A stretch of DNA of 10,659 bases from UBA6078 sp964468685 (lineage in GTDB: Bacteria > Desulfobacterota > Syntrophia > Syntrophales > UBA2210): positions 1-10,659 of the forward strand of contig CAYXUH010000061.1 in NCBI GenBank assembly GCA_964468685.1, read 5' to 3'. Below are positions 1-7,048 of this stretch, piece by piece. Below the pieces are notes generated by a model. The model saw only the letters and a list, made by a program, of their open reading frames with translations, ran no database searches and had not been told where the DNA came from. Position numbers and translations under genes: made by a program. The stretch's first letter is position 1; each line of letters begins with the position of its first letter.

Positions 1-3
1 AAT

Positions 4-101
4 TGGCGGAAGTGCATGGGAATCGAACCCACCTGGGACGGTTCTAGCGCCCCACACCGGATTTGAAGTCCGGGAGGCCCACCAGTGACCTTGGCACTTC
101 C
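4..101 (-). tRNA. selC: tRNA-Sec (anticodon UCA), selenocysteine tRNA
   Basis: Read on the minus strand this folds as a bacterial selenocysteine tRNA of 98 nt including an encoded CCA (positions 6-4). The acceptor stem is 8 bp (GGAAGTGC at 101-94 pairing with GCACTTCC at 15-8) and the T stem is 5 bp around the loop TTCGATT, giving the 8/5 geometry typical of bacterial tRNA-Sec. The anticodon stem CCGGA/TCCGG encloses CTTCAAA, so the anticodon is TCA (plus-strand positions 66-64), which decodes UGA. The variable arm is long and the discriminator base is G. By family knowledge it is charged with serine, converted by SelA using selenophosphate from SelD, and delivered by SelB to UGA codons followed by a SECIS hairpin. 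It lies 43 nt after moeA on the same strand. Its presence implies that the genome encodes selenoproteins, although none is seen here. Confidence 0.97.
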
Positions 102-118
102 GCACGAACCTTTGATTT

Positions 119-148
119 ATTGTTATCTTTTTCCCTGACGGTTGTCAA
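119..148 (-). promoter_or_regulatory. candidate selC promoter overlapping the moeA stop codon
   Basis: On the minus strand a perfect TTGACA (148-143) lies across the TGA stop of moeA. It is followed after 18 nt by AACAAT (124-119, 4 of 6 matches to TATAAT), or after 17 nt by TAACAA (3 of 6). Initiation about 7 nt further on would start a transcript roughly 10 nt upstream of the mature tRNA 5' end, a plausible short leader for RNase P. The -35 match is strong and the -10 weak. selC could equally be processed from a moeA read-through transcript. Confidence 0.4.
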
Positions 149-1392
149 TCACCCAGGTATTCCGGGTCTTTCGTGAAATCTTGAGAATTGTCGAGGAGCT
201 GTACCATGACCTCACTCCCCGCCTTCACGAAATCGGCATTCTCAGGGACAACCATAATCCCGTTTGCAAGAACCATGGAGCTCAGGATGCCCGACCCCTG
301 TTCCCCCGTGATTTCAACGACAAAACTGTCTCCCTGACTCCGTACCCGGGACCTGAAAAAATATCGGAGCCCCTTTTTCTTTTGTATGTCATGGGTCAGG
401 GTTGCCCGTATGGCCCTGCGAAAGATGTTCTCATGCCCGGTCATCTTCAGTATCGCGGGCCGTACGTACTGTTCAAAGGTGACCATCGACGAAACAGGAT
501 TACCGGGAAGCCCGAAGACCGGTTTTCCCTCTCTGGAACCGAAGGTCATCGGTTTGCCGGGGCGCTGTGCCACCTGCCAGAGTTCAACACCAATGCCCAT
601 ATCCTCCATGACGTCTTTTACAAAGTCGTAATCCCCGACCGATACTCCGGCTGAGGATACGATGACATCGGCCCGGAGAGCGGCCTTGAATTTCTCGGTC
701 AGGGCTTCTTTGGTGTCCTTTGCGATACCGAGTTGAAGCGGCATGCCCCCGCATTCCATCACCTGTGCCGCGAGGGAATAACTGTTGCTGTTCACGATCT
801 TTCCGGTTGACGCCGCGTCATCGATATCCACGAGTTCGTCGCCGGTGGATATGAGCGCCACCAAGGGCCTTCGATATACCTTCACGAAGGAGCGTCCGAG
901 GGAGGCCAGCATCCCGATCTCCGCAGGTCTCAGGACCGTCCCCGCGCGTATAACCAGATCTCCTGTCTTGACGTCTTCTCCAGCATATCTGACATTCTCA
1001 CCGCGAGTGGCCGGCGCGTATATCCGCACACCGGCGTCATCGCACTTTGTTTCTTCCACCTTTACAACGGCATCGACCCCCTCCGGCATGTGGGCACCCG
1101 TCATAATCCGCGCCGCCTCGCCGGACCCTACCGTTTTTTGAGGTTCATGACCAGCCGGTATATCCTCGATAACAGTAAGAACAGCAGGCAATTCGGCGCC
1201 GGCGCCAACCGTATCTTCCGATCTCACCGCGTAGCCGTCCATCGCCGAGTTGTCCTTCGGGGGGATGGCGCGTGGGGCATGGATATCCTCTCCGATAACC
1301 CTTCCCAGAACACTCAGGATATCCGTTTTTTCAAGATCGAGGAGGGGTATGGAATCGAGGATGTGATCCAGCGCCTCTTTGACCGTTATCAT
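145..1392 (-). CDS. moeA: molybdopterin molybdenumtransferase MoeA
   Basis: MoeA inserts molybdate into adenylylated molybdopterin in the cytoplasm, the last general step of molybdenum cofactor synthesis; some homologues handle tungstate. The 415-residue product has the usual family length. Visible signatures are PPKDNSAMDGYAV (residues 44-56) in the N-terminal MoeA region, STGDEL (182-187) and SAGVSVGDYD (247-256) in the MoCF-like domain, PGKPMTFG (278-285) and GLPGNPVSS (294-302), then a small C-terminal beta domain (about 325-400). The start at 1392 is chosen because AAGGAG lies 7 nt upstream and the product then opens MITVKEAL, as MoeA proteins usually do. An in-frame TTG at 1431 would add 13 residues without family support. 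It is divergent from nadA and followed by selC on the same strand. I see no frameshift or missing motif. Distinction from a paralogous MoeA2 cannot be made from sequence alone. Confidence 0.95.
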   Translation of the reverse strand: MITVKEALDHILDSIPLLDLEKTDILSVLGRVIGEDIHAPRAIPPKDNSAMDGYAVRSEDTVGAGAELPAVLTVIEDIPAGHEPQKTVGSGEAARIMTGAHMPEGVDAVVKVEETKCDDAGVRIYAPATRGENVRYAGEDVKTGDLVIRAGTVLRPAEIGMLASLGRSFVKVYRRPLVALISTGDELVDIDDAASTGKIVNSNSYSLAAQVMECGGMPLQLGIAKDTKEALTEKFKAALRADVIVSSAGVSVGDYDFVKDVMEDMGIGVELWQVAQRPGKPMTFGSREGKPVFGLPGNPVSSMVTFEQYVRPAILKMTGHENIFRRAIRATLTHDIQKKKGLRYFFRSRVRSQGDSFVVEITGEQGSGILSSMVLANGIMVVPENADFVKAGSEVMVQLLDNSQDFTKDPEYLGD

Positions 1393-1399
1393 GTTGTGA

Positions 1400-1405
1400 C
1401 TCCTT
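1400..1405 (-). promoter_or_regulatory. ribosome binding site of moeA
   Basis: AAGGAG on the minus strand, 7 nt before the ATG at 1392. It is a near-perfect Shine-Dalgarno sequence and decides this start over the TTG at 1431. Confidence 0.85.
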
Positions 1406-1451
1406 GGCTCCTGAAATAAAGGCTGTATCAAAGCTGTGTACGAAGGCCCTT

Positions 1452-1478
1452 AGTATATTAAACCCGTATTCTTGTCAA
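1452..1478 (-). promoter_or_regulatory. candidate moeA promoter
   Basis: On the minus strand TTGACA (1478-1473, a perfect -35) is followed by TATACT (1457-1452, 5 of 6 matches to TATAAT). The 15 nt spacer is shorter than the preferred 17. At 17 nt the hexamer would be TACTAA, a poorer match. The site lies about 60 nt upstream of the moeA start, leaving a short leader. I saw no molybdenum cofactor riboswitch-like structure in this leader, which is too short for one. Confidence 0.45.
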
Positions 1479-1489
1479 TTATTTCTACC

Positions 1490-1516
1490 TTGAATAAATG
1501 TGATCTATGGTATATT
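1490..1516 (+). promoter_or_regulatory. candidate promoter of the nadA-mfd operon
   Basis: TTGAAT (1490-1495, 4 of 6 matches to TTGACA) and TATATT (1511-1516, 5 of 6 matches to TATAAT) are separated by 15 nt, about 46 nt upstream of the nadA start. The hexamers are reasonable but the spacer is short. The site lies back to back with the candidate moeA promoter. I recognised no clear operator palindrome. Confidence 0.35.
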
Positions 1517-1562
1517 CAGTCCCTTTATTTTGATGCTTGGGTAACCACGAAGAGGAACCGAT

Positions 1563-2474
1563 ATGGGGATGATAGAGACACAGGAACAGATCAGGAGGCT
1601 GCTGGATGATAAGAACGCCATCCTGCTGGCCCACTACTACCAACGCGATGAGATACAGGACATCGCGGACATACTGGGTGATTCTCTGGCCCTCAGCATG
1701 GAGGCGGCTGATACGATGGCAGATGTTATCGTCTTCGCGGGCGTGCGGTTCATGGCGGAGAGCGCCTCGATCCTGTCGCCGGGCAAGACGGTCCTCCTCC
1801 CCCGCCTCGACGCGGGATGTCCCCTGGCTGACACAATCACCGTCGAAGAACTGGAAAAGGCCAAGGCGGAGCATCCGGGCGCCACGGTGGTGACGTACGT
1901 CAACTCATCGGCTCAGATCAAGGCCCGCAGCGACATATGCTGCACCTCCGCCAATGCCGTGCGCATCGTGAACAGCCTTGACGCGGACACCGTCCTGATG
2001 ATTCCTGACGGGAATCTCGCCCGCTATACCGCGCGATTTACCGAAAAGGATATAATCCCATGGAAGGGATTCTGTTATGTGCATAACAACCTCCTGCCGG
2101 ATCATATACGGAAGGTGAAAAACGCACATCCCGGGGCCCCCGTCGCCGTCCATCCCGAATGCCGTCCGGAGGTCATCGAAATGGCGGACTTTGTCGGGAG
2201 CACGGGGGGAATCTTGAAGTTTGCCCGCGAGATCGATGCCCAAGAGGTCATTATCGGGACGGAGCAGGGGATTATGCATCAGTTGAACAAGGAAAGTCCG
2301 GACAAGACATTTCTCCCCGCTTCTGACCATCTGATCTGCCTGGACATGAAGTGCATGACCCTCGATGACATCCTCAGCTCTCTACTGGAGATGAAGCACG
2401 TGATACAGGTACCCGAAGAAATACAGGTTCCCGCGAGCCTCACCCTGAGCAGGATGCTGGAAACATCGAGGTAG
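1563..2474 (+). CDS. nadA: quinolinate synthase NadA
   Basis: NadA condenses iminoaspartate (made by NadB) with dihydroxyacetone phosphate to give quinolinate, the first pyridine precursor of NAD, using a [4Fe-4S] cluster in the cytoplasm. The 303-residue product has the normal length of the compact form. The three expected cluster cysteines are present with family-like spacing: C86 in DAGCPLAD, C171 in WKGFCYVH and C259 in ICLDMKC. Other signatures are AHYYQ (23-27), GDSLALS (39-45), TYVNSSAQIKA (111-121), HPEC (197-200) and GSTGGILKF (212-220). The start at 1563 has AGAGGAA 5 nt upstream; the ATG at 1569 would be too distant. No nadB or nadC is adjacent. The gene is first in a probable operon, 21 nt ahead of mfd. 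The oxygen-sensitive cluster fits an anaerobe but does not prove one. Confidence 0.96.
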   Translation: MGMIETQEQIRRLLDDKNAILLAHYYQRDEIQDIADILGDSLALSMEAADTMADVIVFAGVRFMAESASILSPGKTVLLPRLDAGCPLADTITVEELEKAKAEHPGATVVTYVNSSAQIKARSDICCTSANAVRIVNSLDADTVLMIPDGNLARYTARFTEKDIIPWKGFCYVHNNLLPDHIRKVKNAHPGAPVAVHPECRPEVIEMADFVGSTGGILKFAREIDAQEVIIGTEQGIMHQLNKESPDKTFLPASDHLICLDMKCMTLDDILSSLLEMKHVIQVPEEIQVPASLTLSRMLETSR

Positions 2475-2495
2475 GATAAGAAACATACTTTTTGC

Positions 2496-5400
2496 GTGAG
2501 GAAACGAATATACAAAGATACGCCATTCTCGGATTCCTCCCTCCGCGCACTCATCGACACAATCCGGCGGGGGGACGATCAGGTGGATATCTGCGGTCTT
2601 CAGGGGTCCGCGAAGGCCTTTATTACCTCTTTCCTCTTTAGAGACATAAAACGGACCACTCTCTGTATAACCCCCTCCAGGCGAGATGCGCTTGACACCT
2701 TTCGTGATTGTTCCTTCTTTCTCGGCGGAGAGGATGTCCTGTTCTTCCCACCGTGGGAAATCGTCCCCCCGGACGAGACCCTCTCCAGGCAGAATGAAAT
2801 AGCAACTGTGCGGGCTGGTGTCTTATCGAGACTCCTGTCAGGGAGACCGGCCATAGTGATTGCTCCCTTGAGCGCTCTAATGCAGAAAGTCGCGCCGGCA
2901 GGGATCTTCGAAAACTATATCGAAACCATCTCCATCGGAGACGAACGGGACCGGGACCGGCTGACCGAGAAACTATCCCAGGGTGGTTATCAGAGAGTCC
3001 CCCTGGTGGAGCAAGCGGGAGAATTCAGTCTGAGAGGATATATCGTCGATCTCTTCCCTCCGGGACACCCCTCCCCCTTCAGGATGGAATTTGTCGGTGA
3101 CGAGATCGAATCGATCAGGGAGTTTGATCCCGCGACACAAAGATCCCGGCGGGAGATTGTAGACTTTGTCCTGTCTCCGGCGGGAGAGGTTATCCTGTCT
3201 GAGGGATCAAAGATGCGAGCCCTGAGAAATCTGAGGACCCGACTCAATGAATCGGGAGTTTCAAGAACTCGGAGGGAACGGATCACGGATGCGCTCGAGA
3301 GCGACGTGCTGTCTTTGGCGAATCCGCAGTTCCTCCCGCTGTTCTACGGAGAAAACGGTCTGGGGACTCTCTTTCAGTATCTTCCCGGAAACACGTTGAC
3401 CATCTGTGAAAGTCCCGGCGTTATGGAAAAGGCCGCGGAGGAGGCCATAAACGACGCGGACAGAGTTGCCCGAAAGGCCGTAGACGAGGGGAGATTTTTT
3501 CTTGAGAAGGATCTCTTTCTGACATCGTGGGACGATATCTCCCTGATGTGCGAAGATCTCCAGAAGATATACATCGACCGCTTGCAGGCCGAAGCCCCGA
3601 TCCCTTTTGAGATAGAGCAGATAGATGTAACGGCCGATCATGATCGTCACGCAGAGGAAGAGGGCCTCCTTGCCCCCCTCGCAGACAGGATCAGATCGTG
3701 GATCAGCAAAGGCTCCCTGGTCAACTTCCTCTGCACACAGGGAGATATCCCGAAGATGGAACACCTCCTGGAGGGATATTCTCTCCCCGTTCGCCGGTCA
3801 GAAAGTCCTGTGCTCTCCGATCTTGAATCTATGGAGAGGGGATGCCTCATCCTCAGGGAGGGAAGGATAACCAGGGGATTTTCATACCCCGGCATGAGGA
3901 CGGTCGTCGTCAGCGAAGAGGAGATCTTCGGGACAAAAACACGCAGGAGGCGTAGGCCCCGTGCCCGGGATGGATACTTTCTCAGGTCGTTCGGAGAGCT
4001 GGAAGAGGGAGACTTTGTCGTCCATGTGGATCACGGTATCGGCCGATACCAAGGGCTCGAACGGTTGACGTTCGGTGCTGTGGAAAACGATTTTCTCCTC
4101 CTCGAATACAGGGATAAAGACCGCCTCTATATCCCCGTCGACCGGCTGAATCAGATACAGCGGTACATCGGCCCCGACGGCCACATCCCGCAGGTGGAGA
4201 AGCTGGGGGGCACCTCCTGGGAGGCGGTCAAGAAAAAGGTCAAACAGTCGGTGCGGGCAATTGCGGAGGAGTTGGTTTCGATCTACGCCGCCAGAGAGGT
4301 AATGAGCGGACACACCTTTTCCCCCTCCGACAGAGACTATGAGGAATTCTCCTCCTCCTTCGAGTTTGAAGAGACCCCCGATCAGACTCGGGCCATCGAA
4401 GATGTCTATTACGACATGGGCGACTCAAAACCGATGGATCGGCTCGTATGCGGCGATGCCGGATTCGGAAAGACGGAGATCATTCTCCGGGCCTCCTTCC
4501 GGGCCTCCGTGGACAACAAACAGGTGGCGATCCTGGTCCCCACGACCATTCTCGCGGAGCAGCACTACCGGACATTTGTCGAACGATTTGACCATTATCC
4601 CGTTCGCATAGAGGTCCTGAACCGCTACAAGACGAGCGCCCAGCAGAAAAAGATCGTGAGGGATATAGAGGGAGGTCTTGTGGATATCGTTATCGGTACC
4701 CACCGCCTCCTGCAGAAGGATGTCAGGTTCAGGGATCTCGGTCTGGTGGTTATCGACGAGGAACAGCGTTTCGGCGTAGCTCACAAGGAAAAACTCAAAA
4801 AGCTCCGGGCTCTCGTTGATGTACTGACACTGACAGCGACTCCCATACCAAGGACGCTGCAGCTCTCTCTCATCGGGATACGGGATCTCTCCGTCATCGA
4901 TACCGCCCCGCAGGAACGCCGCCCCGTGGAGGTCCATATCTCCGAATTCAAAGAGGATCTCATTAAAGACGCGATCGGACGTGAACTCGAGAGAGGGGGA
5001 CAGGTCTTTTTTATCCACGACAGGGTCCGATCCATACACAGCATCGCGCGCCTCGTCGAAAAACTGGTTCCCCACGCAAAGATAGGAGTCGCGCACGGAC
5101 AGATGAAGGCGAAGGAACTTGAGGATATCATGGTCGGATTCGTTCGCAGAGACTTCAACGTCCTCGTCTGTACCACGATCATAAGCTCAGGTGTGGATAT
5201 ACCGGCGACCAATACCATAATCATCAACCGTGCAGACCGGTTTGGTCTTTCCCAGCTCTACCAGCTGAGGGGGCGAGTCGGCCGGGGGAATGAGAACGCG
5301 TATGCGTATCTCCTGATCCCCGAAGAATCGGTCCTTTCGCGCGATGCACGGAAGAGACTCTCCATAGCACGGGAATTTTCGGAACCGGGGTCCGGGTTCA

Positions 5401-6002
5401 AGGTGGCGACGCACGATCTGACCATCCGGGGGGGTGGAAGCGTTCTGGGTGTCTCCCAATCGGGGCACATATCGGCCATCGGTTACGAGCTCTATACGGA
5501 ACTGATGGAAAAAACCATACGGGAACTGAAGGGGGAGCGGCATCCGGAAGAAGAGATCGATCCCGAGATACACCTCGGCATACCCGCGTTTATACCCGAT
5601 GATTTTATAGCGGATACGCATACCAGATTGATGACATACAAGAGGATATCAATGGTCTCTTCGGAAGATGATCTGCCGGGTATCAGAGATGAGCTTGCTG
5701 ATTGTTACGGCGCAATTCCTCCCCAGGTAGACACCTTTATAGATATTATACGGATCAAGAACAGGCTCAGGAAGATACTGGTGAAAAAGATGGAGTACAA
5801 CGGCACGGAGCTGTGTATCTCCTTCCGCGAAGACAGTCCCGTCGATCCTGCCCGGATCATAGGCCTCTCGCAGGAAAAATCAAAGGGGGTGAGGTTCACG
5901 CCCGACAACCGGTTGATCGTTTCCATGCCTGATCTCGAGGGGGAAGACATTATCGACCGGGCAAAGGACCTTCTCGGAGAACTGGAGATTGAAGAACAGT
6001 GA
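2496..6002 (+). CDS. mfd: transcription-repair coupling factor Mfd
   Basis: Mfd is a DNA translocase that pushes RNA polymerase stalled at lesions off the template and recruits UvrA to start nucleotide excision repair of the transcribed strand. The 1168 residues match the usual full length (about 1150). In order: an N-terminal UvrB-like module (about 1-340) with the degenerate P-loop region GLQGSAK (34-40) and SLRGYIVDLFPPG (178-190); an RNA polymerase interaction domain (about 495-560) with GDFVVHVDHGIGRYQG (505-520); a RecG-like motor with TPDQTRAI (627-634), Walker A GDAGFGKTE (653-661), DEEQ (754-757), TATPIPRT (780-787) and QLRGRVGRG (923-931); a TRG-like segment (about 965-1010); and the C-terminal autoinhibitory domain. 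The start is the GTG at 2496, the only usual start codon after an in-frame stop at 2472. The nearest Shine-Dalgarno-like sequence (AGGATAAG, 2473-2480) is 15 nt away, so translation may depend partly on nadA. The motor appears intact. Confidence 0.97.
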   Translation: MRKRIYKDTPFSDSSLRALIDTIRRGDDQVDICGLQGSAKAFITSFLFRDIKRTTLCITPSRRDALDTFRDCSFFLGGEDVLFFPPWEIVPPDETLSRQNEIATVRAGVLSRLLSGRPAIVIAPLSALMQKVAPAGIFENYIETISIGDERDRDRLTEKLSQGGYQRVPLVEQAGEFSLRGYIVDLFPPGHPSPFRMEFVGDEIESIREFDPATQRSRREIVDFVLSPAGEVILSEGSKMRALRNLRTRLNESGVSRTRRERITDALESDVLSLANPQFLPLFYGENGLGTLFQYLPGNTLTICESPGVMEKAAEEAINDADRVARKAVDEGRFFLEKDLFLTSWDDISLMCEDLQKIYIDRLQAEAPIPFEIEQIDVTADHDRHAEEEGLLAPLADRIRSWISKGSLVNFLCTQGDIPKMEHLLEGYSLPVRRSESPVLSDLESMERGCLILREGRITRGFSYPGMRTVVVSEEEIFGTKTRRRRRPRARDGYFLRSFGELEEGDFVVHVDHGIGRYQGLERLTFGAVENDFLLLEYRDKDRLYIPVDRLNQIQRYIGPDGHIPQVEKLGGTSWEAVKKKVKQSVRAIAEELVSIYAAREVMSGHTFSPSDRDYEEFSSSFEFEETPDQTRAIEDVYYDMGDSKPMDRLVCGDAGFGKTEIILRASFRASVDNKQVAILVPTTILAEQHYRTFVERFDHYPVRIEVLNRYKTSAQQKKIVRDIEGGLVDIVIGTHRLLQKDVRFRDLGLVVIDEEQRFGVAHKEKLKKLRALVDVLTLTATPIPRTLQLSLIGIRDLSVIDTAPQERRPVEVHISEFKEDLIKDAIGRELERGGQVFFIHDRVRSIHSIARLVEKLVPHAKIGVAHGQMKAKELEDIMVGFVRRDFNVLVCTTIISSGVDIPATNTIIINRADRFGLSQLYQLRGRVGRGNENAYAYLLIPEESVLSRDARKRLSIAREFSEPGSGFKVATHDLTIRGGGSVLGVSQSGHISAIGYELYTELMEKTIRELKGERHPEEEIDPEIHLGIPAFIPDDFIADTHTRLMTYKRISMVSSEDDLPGIRDELADCYGAIPPQVDTFIDIIRIKNRLRKILVKKMEYNGTELCISFREDSPVDPARIIGLSQEKSKGVRFTPDNRLIVSMPDLEGEDIIDRAKDLLGELEIEEQ

Positions 6003-6037
6003 ATATTCTGATAACGTAGCTCAATTACAAATAATGC

Positions 6038-6044
6038 GGGGGGA
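6038..6044 (+). promoter_or_regulatory. ribosome binding site of the SurA-like gene
   Basis: GGGGGGA ends 6 nt before the ATG at 6051. It also abuts an in-frame TTG at 6045 with no spacing, which argues for the ATG as the true start. Confidence 0.7.
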
Positions 6045-6050
6045 TTGCGT

Positions 6051-7013
6051 ATGAAATTAAAAATATTTATTATCGGCATCTTTCTCATCTTCTTCTCAAC
6101 TGCGCTTTATGCCGCCTCTGAAGACCGGATTATCGCCGTCGTGAATACCGACGTGTTAACCCTTTCCGACCTTGAAACCGCTCTCCAGCCGGTCCTAAAG
6201 AGAATTGAAAAGATCCCTGAGGAGAAGAAGAGAAAAGAGGTGGCGGCCCAGGCCAGGATGGCGGTCCTGAAACAATTGATAGATGACCTGCTGATCGAAC
6301 AGGAAGCGGTGAAGCTGAGGATTATCGCGACGGATAAGGAAGTGGACGGAGTTCTTGAGAGCATACTTAGAGATGAAGGTATATCTATTCAAAAGTTCAA
6401 GGAAACTCTCGCCGAGAAAGGGGCTACGCTTGGTGAATATAAGGATGAAATCAGGAGAAGTCGCGTACAGAGGAAAATAGTAGAGAGAACGGTAAAATCC
6501 AAGGTGGCTGTCAGTGAGGAAGAAATAGGAGAATACTACGCCGAACACAGGGCCACGTATGAAGGCAAAGAGGCAAACAGGATACAACAGATACTGATCG
6601 TGAAACCGAAGACTGCCAGCGACGACGGCTACACGGCACTCCGTGCACAGGCGGAAGCGATCTTGAAAAAACTGAAAGATGGTGAATCATTCGATCTCCT
6701 GGTGGGCACTTACTCGCAGGGGCCTGCCGCTGGGTCCAGGGGTGATCTGGGCTTCGTTGAAAAGGGGATGATGTTTCCCGAGGTAGATGCGGCGGCCTTC
6801 AGTCTTAAGACGGGGGAGATAAGCTACGTCATAGAATCTCCTGTTGGTTTCCACATCATAAAAATTATAGACAGAAGGGGTGCCGGGATCAAACCTATCG
6901 AAAATGTACGAGAGGAGATCATCGCAAAGATAGGAAATGAGAAGATGAAGAAAAAATTTGAGGAGTGGCTGAAAGAACTGAGGGAAAGATCCCTCGTCGA
7001 GATACGGTTGTAA
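6051..7013 (+). CDS. SurA-like periplasmic chaperone with one parvulin-type PPIase domain
   Basis: The 320-residue product begins with a Sec signal peptide: MKLK, a hydrophobic core (about 5-18) and a probable cleavage after ALYA (residue 21) or the next Ala. There is no lipobox cysteine, so it should be soluble in the periplasm. Residues about 25-165 resemble the helical SurA N-terminal chaperone domain (IIAVVNTDVLTLSDLE near 27-42). Residues about 175-275 form a single parvulin/rotamase domain (GSRGDLGFVEKGMMFPEVDAAAFSL, 228-252 in short pieces, then GFHIIKI, 266-272). E. coli SurA is longer with two such domains, so surA proper is not assigned. The role is probably outer-membrane or secreted protein folding. 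The first parvulin histidine (usually in a HILI motif) is Gln180, while the second (H268) is kept, so isomerase activity is doubtful. It sits between mfd (48 nt) and uvrA (35 nt). A generic PpiC-type annotation is the alternative. Confidence 0.88.
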   Translation: MKLKIFIIGIFLIFFSTALYAASEDRIIAVVNTDVLTLSDLETALQPVLKRIEKIPEEKKRKEVAAQARMAVLKQLIDDLLIEQEAVKLRIIATDKEVDGVLESILRDEGISIQKFKETLAEKGATLGEYKDEIRRSRVQRKIVERTVKSKVAVSEEEIGEYYAEHRATYEGKEANRIQQILIVKPKTASDDGYTALRAQAEAILKKLKDGESFDLLVGTYSQGPAAGSRGDLGFVEKGMMFPEVDAAAFSLKTGEISYVIESPVGFHIIKIIDRRGAGIKPIENVREEIIAKIGNEKMKKKFEEWLKELRERSLVEIRL

Positions 7014-7048
7014 CCGGTCACGGTGTTTCAAAACCAGCAAAACCAGAT

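Noticed and set aside
1..147. The frame after the moeA TGA stays open for 47 more codons, through selC to the window edge, and a tiny hairpin TGAC-AACC-GTCA begins at that TGA, suggesting selenocysteine read-through of moeA.
   Set aside because: MoeA is already full length at the TGA. The hairpin has only 4 strong base pairs and none of the features of a bacterial SECIS. The extension would translate the tRNA gene itself, and an open frame of this length is expected by chance fairly often.
142..1419. Several plus-strand open frames of 80-170 codons across the moeA region.
   Set aside because: They are antisense shadows of a clear MoeA coding sequence, with no ribosome sites and no recognisable protein features.
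1393..1562. Possible riboswitch or operator in the moeA-nadA divergent region (molybdenum cofactor element or NAD repressor site).
   Set aside because: The leaders are too short for a molybdenum cofactor riboswitch and I found no convincing palindrome; only promoter-like hexamers are supported.
481..3990. The Arg-rich run KTRRRRRPRAR in Mfd (residues 481-491, bases about 3936-3968) as a nuclear-type or foreign insertion.
   Set aside because: A basic, Arg-rich linker before the RNA polymerase interaction domain is common in Mfd proteins and the flanking domains are continuous.
6034..6056. A short ATG frame just upstream of the SurA-like gene that could be a leader peptide.
   Set aside because: It is only 6 codons, has no ribosome site of its own and overlaps the ribosome site of the real gene. 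No attenuator-like hairpin accompanies it.
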